A stretch of 64,000 bases of DNA from positions 372,001-436,000 of the forward strand of contig NZ_LT960612.1 in the NCBI RefSeq assembly GCF_900233005.1. Reading direction: 5' to 3'. The translations under genes were made by a program, and so were the position numbers. Within the stretch, counting starts at the first letter, position 1; each line of letters opens with the position of its first letter. The notes under the pieces were generated by a model. That model was not told the origin of the DNA. It made no database searches and was given only the letters and a program-made list of their open reading frames with translations. This document shows positions 25,537 through 34,280 of the stretch, one piece after another. The stretch comes from Vibrio tapetis subsp. tapetis (GTDB lineage Bacteria > Pseudomonadota > Gammaproteobacteria > Enterobacterales > Vibrionaceae).

Positions 25537-25971
25537 CTATTCGGTTTTCTTTTGTAAATTGTTCGCCATCACTTCTGACATTCTCATGAACTCTCTCACC
25601 TCTTCTTCGGATAAGTTTTTCATCATCACCTGAGCTGTTTTCGCATCAACATGGGCAAGCTGGGTAATGATTTGTTCCCCCGACTCCGTGATTTTAAGAA
25701 AGTGACTGCGCTTGTCATTTGGATTAGGTTGCTTAACCACTAAGCCGCTCTCAATAAGCGTGTTCACTAAACGTGTCACTTGCGCTTTATCTCTTTGCAG
25801 AAAATTTGCAATGTCTACCGCAGTGCATGGTTTTAGCTTATCGATGATCTTCATTGTTCGTATATGCATGGGGGCCATTCCCATATCTAGCTGGTCCATT
25901 TGTTCATGCAACTCACGCTTCAGCATATGTACTAACTTAAATAAACCCTCTAGTGATTGATGCTCCGACAT
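25537..25971 (-). CDS. MarR-family transcriptional regulator
   Basis: A 144-residue MarR protein. The HTH reads AVDIANFLQRDKAQVTRLVN and the wing VVKQPNPNDKRSHFLKITES. Divergent from the DUF2798 gene, with two dyads (25992-26006 and 26019-26033) between them that fit MarR sites, so auto-regulation and repression of the divergent operon are likely. AAGGGAGAAGTT is seen before the start on the minus strand. Confidence 0.92.
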   Translation of the reverse strand: MSEHQSLEGLFKLVHMLKRELHEQMDQLDMGMAPMHIRTMKIIDKLKPCTAVDIANFLQRDKAQVTRLVNTLIESGLVVKQPNPNDKRSHFLKITESGEQIITQLAHVDAKTAQVMMKNLSEEEVREFMRMSEVMANNLQKKTE

Positions 25972-25991
25972 AACTTCTCCCTTAAAATATA

Positions 25992-26006
25992 GTTGACTTT
26001 ATCAAT
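25992..26006. promoter_or_regulatory. MarR operator 1
   Basis: GTTGA-CTTTA-TCAAT, a near-perfect dyad; TTGACT inside it can serve as a plus-strand -35 with TATAGT 16 bp on. Confidence 0.6.
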
Positions 26007-26018
26007 CATAAATATATA

Positions 26019-26033
26019 GTTGACATTATCAAC
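26019..26033. promoter_or_regulatory. MarR operator 2
   Basis: GTTGA-CATTA-TCAAC, a perfect 5-bp dyad whose centre is 27 bp from that of operator 1. Both copies are preceded by ATA. Confidence 0.62.
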
Positions 26034-26132
26034 TTAATTACTAACAACAGCAAGCACTATGTCTTTAATCAACATTAATTTGTGCACTGTCCTTCAATCA
26101 GGCAGTAAACCGAGTAAAAAGTGGAGCAACAC

Positions 26133-26621
26133 ATGAATTCCGAACTCACCATCGACATTGAAAAAAAACAGCAAACTAAAGTACCTCTTATTTACAAGAT
26201 ACTGATCGTATTAGGAATGATGAGTGTGATGGCCGGTTCACTAACCGGTGTTATGACTTACATGAACCTTGGTTACACTGACAGCTTTGCCGCCGATTGG
26301 TTAGGCTCATTTGTATCGGCCGTATGTGTCATGCCTTTTGGTTTTGCCCTCATGAGTTTAGTAACCAATCAGGTCAACCACCTAATGCCGAACACGAGTG
26401 AAATTCGACGCAATGTGATTACCGGCTTGATCATGGCTTGTTTGATGGAATCGATCATGGCTTTTGCGACAGCGACGAACAACATCGGCTTCTCAGAACC
26501 GTCGGCATTCTTGACTGGCTGGTTAAACGGATTCCTTGCGGCACTCCCGCTAGGAATGGTGTTAGTGATAACCATGTCTTTGACCATCAAGCCCAAGATC
26601 GAGCGCATTCTAAAAAGCTAA
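26133..26621 (+). CDS. DUF2798 membrane protein (two repeats)
   Basis: A 162-residue inner-membrane protein with four helices, forming two DUF2798 units of two helices each (residues of about 22-85 and 90-155). Each has a similar loop motif: ADWLGSFVSAVCVMPFGFAL in the first and LTGWLNGFLAALPLGMVLVI in the second. The function of DUF2798 is not established. The ATG at 26133 follows GTGGAGCAACAC. The DUF3861 gene follows 26 bp later, and the pair is likely under the divergent MarR. Confidence 0.85.
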   Translation: MNSELTIDIEKKQQTKVPLIYKILIVLGMMSVMAGSLTGVMTYMNLGYTDSFAADWLGSFVSAVCVMPFGFALMSLVTNQVNHLMPNTSEIRRNVITGLIMACLMESIMAFATATNNIGFSEPSAFLTGWLNGFLAALPLGMVLVITMSLTIKPKIERILKS

Positions 26622-26647
26622 CCACCAAAAAAAGAGAGAAAAACAAT

Positions 26648-26962
26648 ATGAAATCAACACGAAAAGACAACCAATATCGCGTGACAATTGAACAAATAAA
26701 CGGCGAATCCGCAGTACACAACTCATTAGAGTTTGAATTTCAAGATAGGGAAGACCTATTCAAAACCGTTGAACGCCTTCAAATCGGCAGTGGTTTAGAG
26801 AAGGAAACCGCCACCAAAACTGCCGTCGCACTTCGTTTGTTAGGACCATTAATGATGGTAAATCGCAAGCACCCGTTGTTTATCGACTTCATGCCACACT
26901 TTAAAGCGTTCATGGTGAACTTAAAGTCCACCGTAAAAACCGCAATTCAAGACCAAAAATAG
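26648..26962 (+). CDS. DUF3861 protein
   Basis: A 104-residue soluble protein. The stretches YRVTIEQINGESAVHNSLEF, LFKTVERLQIGSGLEKETAT and ALRLLGPLMMVNRKHPLFID are typical of the DUF3861 family, which has no assigned function. Its start ATG at 26648 follows AAAGAGAGAAAAACA. It is second in the MarR-flanked operon and ends before a hairpin. Confidence 0.85.
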   Translation: MKSTRKDNQYRVTIEQINGESAVHNSLEFEFQDREDLFKTVERLQIGSGLEKETATKTAVALRLLGPLMMVNRKHPLFIDFMPHFKAFMVNLKSTVKTAIQDQK

Positions 26963-26989
26963 CGTATAGATAGAGGTGAGCTGTTTTGG

Positions 26990-27018
26990 AAGAGCCAGCA
27001 TAGCTGACTCTTTATTTA
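26990..27018 (+). terminator. Terminator of the DUF2798-DUF3861 operon
   Basis: AGAGCCAGC / GCTGACTCT stem (one A-C mismatch) with a 3-nt loop followed by TTTATTT. Confidence 0.6.
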
Positions 27019-27076
27019 GCCCAAGGAAGCGAGTTTTCTTACTCACCACCAAGTCTGGTGTCTTGATGAAAAGCGC

Positions 27077-28072
27077 TTAACCTAAAAAGTTGCCATTCAG
27101 GTTTTGGTTAGCAAAAGCATCAATGTTATCCAACGTCGTTTGAGCGATGTTTTCCAAAGCGTCGACGGTTAAGAAAGCTTGATGCCCAGTAAACACCACA
27201 TTGTGACAAGCAGACAGACGACGGAAGACGTCATCAACAATCACATCATTGGATTTATCTTGGAAGAACAACTCTTTTTCGCTTTCATACACATCTAATC
27301 CTAGTGCACCAATTCGCCCCTGTTTAAGAGCATCAATTGCCGCCGCCGAGTCGAGCAATTCACCTCGGCTGGTATTGATGATCATCACCCCGTCTTTCAT
27401 CTTGCTAAAGGCCGTTTGATTTAACAGGTGGTGATTCTCTGGTGTCATAGGGCAATGCAAAGAAATGATGTCAGAGTGCTGAATAAGCGTGTCTAAATCA
27501 CAATATGTTGCCCCTAATGCTTCAACTGCTTCGTTTGGATAAGGGTCAAAGCAGAGCACCTTCATTCCCAGCCCTTTTAAGATACGTATGGTCGCGATGC
27601 CAATTTTTCCGGTTCCAATGATGCCCGCCGTGCGGCCATGAAAATTAAAACCAACCAAGCCTTCTAATGAAAAGTTAGCATCACGAGTTCGCTGGTAGGC
27701 CTTATGAAAACGACGATTCAGGGTCATCATTAAGCCAACTGCGTGCTCTGCAATGGCTTCAGGTGAGTAAGACGGCACTCGAGCAACCACAATGCCCAGT
27801 GACTTAGCGGCTTCCAAATCCACGTTGTTGAAGCCGGCGCAACGCATCGCAATCATTTTCACGCCTCGATACGATAACTGCTCCAGCACAGGGCGTGATA
27901 AGTCATCGTTAACGAAAGCACACACAACTTCACAGCCCTTGGCCATCTTGGCTGTTTTCTCGGTTAACAAGAAATCGTAGAAATGATAGCGAAATGCCTG
28001 ATCCGCTTGTTTTGCCTGTTCAAAGGCCGCTTCGTCGTAAGATTTAGTACTAAAAAAAGCAATGTTGAGCAT
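27077..28072 (-). CDS. ldhA: Fermentative D-lactate dehydrogenase
   Basis: A 331-residue D-2-hydroxyacid dehydrogenase, family length. The N-terminal catalytic lobe shows NIAFFSTKSYDEAAFEQAKQ and MIAMRCAGFNNVDLEAAKSL; the NAD-binding lobe shows AGIIGTGKIGIATIRILKGL; active-site Arg, Glu and His lie in INTSRGELLD, LGLDVYESE and FTGHQAFLT. It reduces pyruvate to D-lactate, regenerating NAD+. The first 47 bases of coding sequence occur again, damaged, at 35682-35728. Confidence 0.93.
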   Translation of the reverse strand: MLNIAFFSTKSYDEAAFEQAKQADQAFRYHFYDFLLTEKTAKMAKGCEVVCAFVNDDLSRPVLEQLSYRGVKMIAMRCAGFNNVDLEAAKSLGIVVARVPSYSPEAIAEHAVGLMMTLNRRFHKAYQRTRDANFSLEGLVGFNFHGRTAGIIGTGKIGIATIRILKGLGMKVLCFDPYPNEAVEALGATYCDLDTLIQHSDIISLHCPMTPENHHLLNQTAFSKMKDGVMIINTSRGELLDSAAAIDALKQGRIGALGLDVYESEKELFFQDKSNDVIVDDVFRRLSACHNVVFTGHQAFLTVDALENIAQTTLDNIDAFANQNLNGNFLG

Positions 28073-28272
28073 AATTTTTCCTCACCGCATAAATTCTTAG
28101 ATCTTTATAACACGATTGATGAGGCCAATTACAAGCGATTTTTATTCAATACAGTAGACCATAAGTCTTTGTTTTATATAGCCATACAAAAAACATTGTC
28201 TTTTATCACTTCCTTAAAAGAGTTCTGGGAAGCCATTTTTAAACCAAAAACTGTCCAAGAAATAACAAGTTA

Positions 28273-28303
28273 ACCTAAGATCTAGATCACATTATTTTAG
28301 GTT
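28273..28303 (-). terminator. Hairpin at the norR stop
   Basis: Arms AACCTAA and TTAGGTT span the norR stop codon. A moderate terminator candidate on the minus strand. Confidence 0.4.
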
Positions 28304-29851
28304 GAGTCGTTTTAGCAACCTATGCAAATTTGCAGGATACACCCCCAACTGATTCGCTGTTTCCGATAGCTTTTTATCATTGTCCATATACGCCTTTTCA
28401 ACAAAATGATGTTTGAACGCCTCCGTGGCGTCTTTGAGAGTCATTTTATGGCTCGTTGACATAGCCGACATATCGAGTTCTGATGTTTGAATAGGTTCTG
28501 ATACGGGATTAGAGACGGAGGTCAGGTTATCCCCTAATTGAAAATGATGAGGATGCAGAACCAGATGAAGTTGCTGACTTTCTGCCTTGGCAACCACAGC
28601 AGCTCGATTCATTGCATGCTCCAGCTCGCGCACATTCCCCTCCCATCGGTAATTAAGAAGCAGCCCATGAACGGAACGGTGCAATTGGATACTAGAAACA
28701 TTCAACTTATGCTGACAGCGTTCCGCAAAAAAACCAGCCAACAGAATGACGTCTTTTCCTCTTTCTCTAAGGGGAGGAACAAATATCGGGAACACACTCA
28801 GGCGATGATATAGATCCGCTCTAAACTGCCCCGCCTTAACTTCTTCATGTAGCACCTTATTGGTCGCAGCCACAATACGTACATCTACTTTTATATTGCG
28901 ATCGTCGCCAACTCGCTGAATGTCACCATATTGCAGTGCCCGCAGCAATTTCGCTTGCAGACCAAGAGACAGCTCTCCGATTTCATCAAGAAATAGTGTG
29001 CCCTTGTTTGCCAATTCGAATTTCCCTTTTCGATGACTGATCGCCCCTGTAAACGCACCTTTAATGTGGCCGAATAGCTCACTTTCAGCCACAGATTCAG
29101 GCAGCGCTGCGCAATTCAAATACACAAAGGCCTCTTTGCTACGTTGTGACTCAGAGAAAATAGCTTGAGCGACCAGCTCTTTACCCACTCCCGTCTCCCC
29201 CAAAATTAGAACAGATAGATCGGTAGAAGCCACCGCTTCAATGTGATTCTTTAACTCAAGCATTCCCGTAGATTGGCCTATCATGTCTTGCTTATTGGAG
29301 TTAAAACGTTTTGAACGCGCAGGTGCTGAATTCAAATCTGCTGCTTTTTCTAGCTTCTCCATCAACAGCGCGGTATGCAAGCTATTCGATGCCAATGCGC
29401 TAATAAGTCGAAGATTATCATCATCAAATTGATCAAATTGAACGGGGTCAAACGCATCAATGGTAACCGCACCAATAAGACGTTCATCATGTAACAAGGG
29501 CAAGCCCACACACGCATGGACTTCAAGGTTACCGTCGTGATTAGGGATCAAGGCATCGTAAGGGTCAGGTAAGTCACTGTCGCTTGGGAACCGAACGATG
29601 TCTCCAGCCCTTGCAATGGCTTCAAACCTTGGATGTTGCTCAATCGCGAATCGCCGACCTAAAACGTCTTCACTTAATCCGTTAGTTGCTAAAGGAATGA
29701 AGTTTTGATCTTTGTAAAGAAGTAGCGCAGACGCATCACACAACAGCATATTGCGAATAATAGAAAGCAGCCTCTCGAAACGATCTTTTTCGGAAATACC
29801 CGATGTAATATCCAGAGCCACTTGAAGCCATTCATTTTTATACTGTCCCAT
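28292..29851 (-). CDS. norR: NorR, nitric-oxide-responsive sigma-54 activator
   Basis: A 519-residue enhancer-binding protein. Residues of about 18-170 form the GAF domain that holds the non-haem iron sensing NO; residues of about 190-425 form the AAA+ domain with Walker A GETGVGKE, the sigma-54 contact loop GAFTGA, and Walker [10 protein letters not shown]; a Fis-type HTH ends the protein ([20 protein letters not shown]). The start at 29851 (AAGGGAAATAGT before it) fits the family; an ATG-like start 21 codons upstream is not needed. It faces the fpr operon, with NorR-type sites in between. Confidence 0.95.
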   Translation of the reverse strand: MGQYKNEWLQVALDITSGISEKDRFERLLSIIRNMLLCDASALLLYKDQNFIPLATNGLSEDVLGRRFAIEQHPRFEAIARAGDIVRFPSDSDLPDPYDALIPNHDGNLEVHACVGLPLLHDERLIGAVTIDAFDPVQFDQFDDDNLRLISALASNSLHTALLMEKLEKAADLNSAPARSKRFNSNKQDMIGQSTGMLELKNHIEAVASTDLSVLILGETGVGKELVAQAIFSESQRSKEAFVYLNCAALPESVAESELFGHIKGAFTGAISHRKGKFELANKGTLFLDEIGELSLGLQAKLLRALQYGDIQRVGDDRNIKVDVRIVAATNKVLHEEVKAGQFRADLYHRLSVFPIFVPPLRERGKDVILLAGFFAERCQHKLNVSSIQLHRSVHGLLLNYRWEGNVRELEHAMNRAAVVAKAESQQLHLVLHPHHFQLGDNLTSVSNPVSEPIQTSELDMSAMSTSHKMTLKDATEAFKHHFVEKAYMDNDKKLSETANQLGVYPANLHRLLKRLNLK

Positions 29852-29888
29852 ACTATTTCCCTTTCTTACCCACTCTTCGACCAATTTA

Positions 29889-29947
29889 TTATCAAAAGGA
29901 TAACTTATTATCAAATGAATAACGCAAAAAACACATCAATTGGATAA
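29889..29947. promoter_or_regulatory. Three-site NorR enhancer array upstream of fpr operon
   Basis: Three 15-bp dyads on the pattern TTATC-N5-GATAA: TTATCAAAAGGATAA (29889-29903), TTATCAAATGAATAA (29908-29922) and ACATCAATTGGATAA (29933-29947). Centres are 19 and 25 bp apart, as in the norV promoter. Assignment to NorR is inferred from context. Confidence 0.6.
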
Positions 29948-29997
29948 GTACCATACATAAAATTAATTAACTCTTTGATTTTTATGACTGATCATTT

Positions 29998-30013
29998 TGG
30001 CATAGGCTGTGCA
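29998..30013 (+). promoter_or_regulatory. Sigma-54 promoter of the fpr-DUF1971 operon
   Basis: TGGCATAGGCTGTGCA: GG at 29999-30000 and GC at 30011-30012, exactly 12 bp apart, as needed for -24/-12 promoters. It lies about 105 bp before fpr and downstream of the three-dyad array. Confidence 0.75.
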
Positions 30014-30116
30014 GTATCTTATACGTGGATAAAGGCAAACATTTCGTCGTAAGATGGGTTATACCTGTTTGAAAAACAGCTGTACGCATATCTTCAATCC
30101 ATAAGGAGAAGTCACA

Positions 30117-30890
30117 ATGCTAAAACCTTATGCCGGTTTCAATCATGCCGTCGTTACCTCCCGTACCGACTGGACTGACAATGTGTTTTCATTGCGAGTC
30201 AGTGTCGCAAAAACGCCTTATGTTGCAGGACAGTTTGTTAAATTGGCGCTTTATAACGAACAAGGAGAGCTCATACGCCGAGCATATTCCATTGTTAATC
30301 ACCCCCAAGATCATAAACAAAGTGGCGCCTTAGAGTTCTTGCTCATCACCGCAGAAGATGGACAACTGTCGCCAAAACTTCACCAGCTTCAAGTTGGTGA
30401 TGAACTACTTGTGGGCTGTGACGCGTCAGGGTTCATGACTCTTGATGAAGTTCCTCACCACGCAAAACAACTTTGGCTACTGAGTACCGGAACGGCTATT
30501 GGTCCCTACTTAGCGATGCTAGAAGATAAAGGCGTCTCAGAAAGATTCGAACGTATCATCTTAGTCAACGCCACCCGTTACCAAACCGAGCAAACCTATC
30601 AAGAGGATATTGCCCAACTAGCACAACGCTTCCAAGAGAAGTTTACCTATGTCCCCGTGATTTCTAGAGAATCGGTCATCGGAGCGTTATCAGGAAGAAT
30701 TCCAATGTTACTCGACACAAATGTTTTACAGGATCATGTTGGAACCGAATTTTCTGAACAAACCAGCTTCGTCTATTTGTGTGGCAACCCGGCCATGGTT
30801 AAAGAGACAAGCGAATCTTTAAAATCGTTGGGATTAAACAAGCATTTACGCCGTCAGGCAGGTCAATTTAGTAGCGAAAATTATTGGTAA
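30117..30890 (+). CDS. fpr: Ferredoxin--NADP reductase
   Basis: A 257-residue FAD enzyme of the bacterial FPR type. The FAD site is RRAYSIVNHP, the NADP half has WLLSTGTAIGPYLAMLEDKG and FVYLCGNPAMVKETSESL, and the end LRRQAGQFSSENYW matches the family's aromatic C-terminus. It moves electrons between NADPH and ferredoxin or flavodoxin. ATAAGGAGAAGTCACA precedes the ATG. A sigma-54 promoter with NorR-type sites suggests NO induction, unusual for this enzyme, which is often SoxS controlled in enterobacteria. Confidence 0.92.
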   Translation: MLKPYAGFNHAVVTSRTDWTDNVFSLRVSVAKTPYVAGQFVKLALYNEQGELIRRAYSIVNHPQDHKQSGALEFLLITAEDGQLSPKLHQLQVGDELLVGCDASGFMTLDEVPHHAKQLWLLSTGTAIGPYLAMLEDKGVSERFERIILVNATRYQTEQTYQEDIAQLAQRFQEKFTYVPVISRESVIGALSGRIPMLLDTNVLQDHVGTEFSEQTSFVYLCGNPAMVKETSESLKSLGLNKHLRRQAGQFSSENYW

Positions 30891-30904
30891 GAGAGGCACT
30901 GTAT

Positions 30905-31240
30905 ATGACTCATTTAAGAATCCCAGCAAACTGGACAATTCAACGCTCTACCCCGTTTTTCACATCAGAAAACGTACCCAAAGCGTTACTCACCCATCAC
31001 AACACCGCTGAAGGGGTCTTTGGTCAGGTATGCGTCATGGAAGGCACCGTAACTTATTATGGCTTTGCCAATGCCGAAGCCACCGAGCCGGAAACCACCG
31101 TTGTCATCAAGGCTGGCCAATTTGCCACCAGCCCTCCACAATATTGGCATCGCATTGAACTCAGTAACGATGCTCAATTCAATATCAATTTCTGGTCTGA
31201 AACCGATAAACGTAACGAAAAATTGTTCAGCACCAAGTAA
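30905..31240 (+). CDS. DUF1971 (TehB-like cupin) protein
   Basis: A 111-residue small beta-barrel protein. PANWTIQRSTPFFTSENVPK and LLTHHNTAEGVFGQVCVMEG are typical of DUF1971, the same fold as the N-terminal domain of some TehB proteins; FATSPPQYWHRIEL continues it. His residues in HHNT and YWHRIE could bind metal. The ATG at 30905 follows GAGAGGCACTGTAT. It lies 14 bp after fpr and shares the NorR-type promoter; a role in nitrosative stress is inferred. Confidence 0.85.
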   Translation: MTHLRIPANWTIQRSTPFFTSENVPKALLTHHNTAEGVFGQVCVMEGTVTYYGFANAEATEPETTVVIKAGQFATSPPQYWHRIELSNDAQFNINFWSETDKRNEKLFSTK

Positions 31241-31291
31241 AGCCTTCAGAAACGTCAATGAATACACGCCAGTAACGGCATGTAAAAAAAC

Positions 31292-31319
31292 ATACCTCAC
31301 TTCGGTGGGGTATTTTTTA
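31292..31319 (+). terminator. Intrinsic terminator of the fpr operon
   Basis: ATACCTCAC-TTCG-GTGGGGTAT, a 9-bp stem with a stable TTCG loop, followed by six T. Confidence 0.9.
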
Positions 31320-31327
31320 TCTTAGGA

Positions 31328-31386
31328 TTATCCTAAGGATAAAAAATTATCATTTAGATATAAAAACAATACTATCAAAACGATAA
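31328..31386. promoter_or_regulatory. Three-site NorR enhancer array upstream of norV
   Basis: TTATCCTAAGGATAA (31328-31342), TTATCATTTAGATAT (31347-31361) and CTATCAAAACGATAA (31372-31386), centres 19 and 25 bp apart. The set lies 71 bp (last centre to the -24 GG) before the sigma-54 promoter. NorVW promoters in other bacteria also have three NorR sites. Confidence 0.7.
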
Positions 31387-31448
31387 GAAATGAACAAACC
31401 CAAACTACAAACAAGGTAAAAACAATAAGTTAAGACACATTTAAAACT

Positions 31449-31464
31449 TGGCACAAGCAATGCA
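31449..31464 (+). promoter_or_regulatory. Sigma-54 promoter of norVW
   Basis: TGGCACAAGCAATGCA with GG (31450-31451) and GC (31462-31463) 12 bp apart, a close match to the -24/-12 consensus, about 48 bp before norV. Confidence 0.88.
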
Positions 31465-31511
31465 ATAAAGGAAGTAATCTCACTTAATGACATAGATTAA
31501 AAGGCAGTACT

Positions 31512-33017
31512 ATGACGATTCACGTTAAAAACAATATCCATTGGGTAGGGCAACGCGATTGGGAAGTTCAAGATTTTCATGGCACCGAATACAAAATCAC
31601 AAAAGGCACAAGCTATAACAGCTACCTTATCCGTGAAGAAAAAACGGTACTGATTGATACCGTTGACCATCGCTTCAGCCACCAGTTCATCCAAAACCTA
31701 GAGATGGAAATTGACCTGAACTCTATCGATTATATTGTCATGAACCATGCTGAAGAAGATCACTCCGGGGCATTATCAGCTTTAATGGCACGCATTCCAA
31801 ATACGCCCATTTACTGCACTGAAGCCGCGATTGACTCTATCGTTGGTCACCACCACCACCCTGAATGGAATTTCCAAACCATTAAAACTGGCGACTCGCT
31901 TGATATTGGTAACGGTAAACAACTGGTATTTGTTGAAGCACCTATGTTGCATTGGCCTGATAGCATGATGACCTACTTAACTGGTGATGCTGTGCTATTC
32001 AGCAATGACGCTTTTGGGCAACACTATTGCGACGAGCGCCTATTCAACGATGAAGTTGACCAAACTGAATTAATGGATCAATGCTTGCGCTATTACTCAA
32101 ACATCTTAACGCCGTTCAGTAGCCTAGTAACGGCTAAGATCCACGAAGTACTGAGCTTCAACTTACCCGTTGATATGATCGCTACTTCTCACGGCATTGT
32201 ATGGCGCGACAATCCGACTCAAATCATTGAAAAATACTTAGAGTGGGCAGATGCATATCAAGAAGATCGTATCACCATTTTTTACGACTCCATGTCTAAC
32301 AATACCCGTATGATGGCCGATGCCATAGCTCAGGGTATTCACGATGTTGATCCTGGTGTTGCGGTGAAGGTATTCAACACTTCGCGTCATGACAAAAACG
32401 AAATCCTTGCCAATGTCTTCCGATCCAAAGGCGTACTAGTGGGTTCATCAACCATGAATAATGTGATGATGCCAAAAATTGCAGGCATGCTAGAGGAAAT
32501 GACGGGCTTACGTTTTAAAGAGAAAAAAGCGGGCGCATTTGGCAGCTATGGTTGGAATGGTGGCGCAGTCGATCGCATTCACTCTCGTTTAACCGATGCG
32601 GGTTTTCAGATGACGGAAGGCTTAAAAGCCAAGTGGAGACCCGATGGCAAAGCGCTGCGTGTATGCCGAGAACACGGTCAGCGTGTTGCCAAGTTATGGG
32701 CGCTCAACGCTATCAATGTAGAGCCGATCAACACTGAATCGAATGTGGACTTGCTTAATAATCAAGAAGCAATGCATGTGCCTTCAGAAGTTAGTGATAC
32801 AACCACTTCTATAGAGACAAAGCAAAGCCACAGCCCTGACTGCCAATGCATGATCTGTACCGTATGTAATTGGGTCTATGACCCAAAAGTTGGCGAACCA
32901 AACCAAGGCGTAGAGGTAGGAACACCATGGGCTGAAGTACCTGATTATTTCTTATGCCCTGAATGCAACCTTGGCAAAGATGTGTTTGTTCCCCATAGCA
33001 AAGAGGAAGTGGCATAA
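31512..33017 (+). CDS. norV: NorV, anaerobic NO reductase flavorubredoxin
   Basis: A 501-residue soluble enzyme. The metallo-beta-lactamase domain (residues of about 1-250) holds the di-iron ligands in [10 protein letters not shown] and ATSHGIVW; the flavodoxin domain (residues of about 255-400) starts [20 protein letters not shown]; the C-terminal rubredoxin domain has two Cys pairs in [13 protein letters not shown] and [11 protein letters not shown]. It reduces NO to N2O without oxygen, using electrons from NorW. It overlaps norW by one base (TAATG). Confidence 0.97.
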   Translation: MTIHVKNNIHWVGQRDWEVQDFHGTEYKITKGTSYNSYLIREEKTVLIDTVDHRFSHQFIQNLEMEIDLNSIDYIVMNHAEEDHSGALSALMARIPNTPIYCTEAAIDSIVGHHHHPEWNFQTIKTGDSLDIGNGKQLVFVEAPMLHWPDSMMTYLTGDAVLFSNDAFGQHYCDERLFNDEVDQTELMDQCLRYYSNILTPFSSLVTAKIHEVLSFNLPVDMIATSHGIVWRDNPTQIIEKYLEWADAYQEDRITIFYDSMSNNTRMMADAIAQGIHDVDPGVAVKVFNTSRHDKNEILANVFRSKGVLVGSSTMNNVMMPKIAGMLEEMTGLRFKEKKAGAFGSYGWNGGAVDRIHSRLTDAGFQMTEGLKAKWRPDGKALRVCREHGQRVAKLWALNAINVEPINTESNVDLLNNQEAMHVPSEVSDTTTSIETKQSHSPDCQCMICTVCNWVYDPKVGEPNQGVEVGTPWAEVPDYFLCPECNLGKDVFVPHSKEEVA

Positions 33018-34186
33018 TGGCGGACTGCAACCCCAAAGCAAATAGCACGCAAGATCCGATTGTTATTATTGGCAGCGGTTTTGCGGCTTATCAATTGGTG
33101 AAAGCGATTCGCCGCCAAGACAAAAACATCAACATTGCAGTCATCACGGCCAACGATGGGCATGATTACAATAAGCCAGACTTAAGCCATGTATTCTCGA
33201 AGAAACAGGCAATACAAGATCTCATTGTTGCATCAGGAGAAGAGTTTGCTAAACAATATGATATTCAGCTATTGAGCCATAAGAAAGTAAGCGCCATTAA
33301 TACAGATGAACGATACATCTGCTTTGATGGTGGCCAAATGAACTATGCAAAATTGGTGTTAGCAACAGGCGCAAACACGTTCATTCCACCCATTCAAGGG
33401 AACAATGCCCATTCAATTGTTACGCTAAATAGCCTAGAAGAGTTTGCGACTCATGCTGAATCAATCACCAATGCAGACCATGTTATGGTGCTTGGCGGTG
33501 GTTTAATTGGGGTTGAAATTGCGTTAGATCTTGCCAATGCTGGCAAACGGGTCTCGCTAGTTGAGCCTGCTTCAACGCTGATGGCAAATCAATTACCTGA
33601 GCTCATCGCTCTGAAATTATCTTTGCACATGCAAAACAAAGACATATCAATCTACACCGAATCACGCATAGAACGCATAAATGCACACGAAACGAAATCC
33701 TCAGTTTTGCTCTCTAGTGGTAAAGAACTTCACGTTGACCAAGTCATTGCTTGCGCTGGATTACGAGCCAATACCTCTCTTGCACGGGAAGCGGGGCTTA
33801 AAATAAACAAAGGCATTATCGTAGACGGTGCTATGCAAACGTCCACGCGGCATGTCTTTGCTATAGGAGATTGTGCAGAATTTAAAGGCGAAGTGCGGGC
33901 GTATCTACAACCGGCGTTAATCAGTGCAAATACGTTAGCCAAAACACTCTTAGGTGATAAAGCCGATGTTGTCCTGCCAACGATGATGGTGAAAGTAAAA
34001 ACGCCAAGCTACCCAATCCAGTTTGGCGGAATTACCTCCGGGCAAGGGGTTGAACGCTGGCAATTGGAAGTCACACCCGACGGGATCGTTGCCAAAGCAA
34101 TCAATAGCGAGAATAAATCCATTGGTTTTGTAACGACGCAACGCATGGTGCCGCAATCCTTTGCTCTTTTAAGGGAAATCGCTTAA
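33017..34186 (+). CDS. norW: NorW, NADH:flavorubredoxin reductase
   Basis: A 389-residue FAD/NAD oxidoreductase. The FAD motif IVIIGSGFAAYQLVKAIRRQ is at the N-terminus, the NAD motif MVLGGGLIGVEIALDLANAG near residue 160, and VFAIGDCAEFKG closes the FAD site. It passes NADH electrons to the NorV rubredoxin domain. The start codon overlaps the norV stop and AAGAGGAAGT lies before it, so the pair is translated together. Confidence 0.95.
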   Translation: MADCNPKANSTQDPIVIIGSGFAAYQLVKAIRRQDKNINIAVITANDGHDYNKPDLSHVFSKKQAIQDLIVASGEEFAKQYDIQLLSHKKVSAINTDERYICFDGGQMNYAKLVLATGANTFIPPIQGNNAHSIVTLNSLEEFATHAESITNADHVMVLGGGLIGVEIALDLANAGKRVSLVEPASTLMANQLPELIALKLSLHMQNKDISIYTESRIERINAHETKSSVLLSSGKELHVDQVIACAGLRANTSLAREAGLKINKGIIVDGAMQTSTRHVFAIGDCAEFKGEVRAYLQPALISANTLAKTLLGDKADVVLPTMMVKVKTPSYPIQFGGITSGQGVERWQLEVTPDGIVAKAINSENKSIGFVTTQRMVPQSFALLREIA

Positions 34187-34229
34187 ACCTGAAAGGGGAC
34201 GTGTATAGATAGCCACATCAAAGAGAGCG

Positions 34230-34264
34230 ATACCGCTAGCTGACGACTGAGCAACTAGCGGTAT
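34230..34264. terminator. Bidirectional terminator norW/trpB
   Basis: Perfect 10-bp arms ATACCGCTAG and CTAGCGGTAT between convergent norW and trpB, no T-run. Confidence 0.6.
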
Positions 34265-34280
34265 TGGCGTGTTTGTAAGG

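Noticed and set aside
30042..30054. TTCGTCGTAAGAT also found in ldhA and its relic
   Set aside because: A 13-base match without extension is expected by chance in a window of this size.
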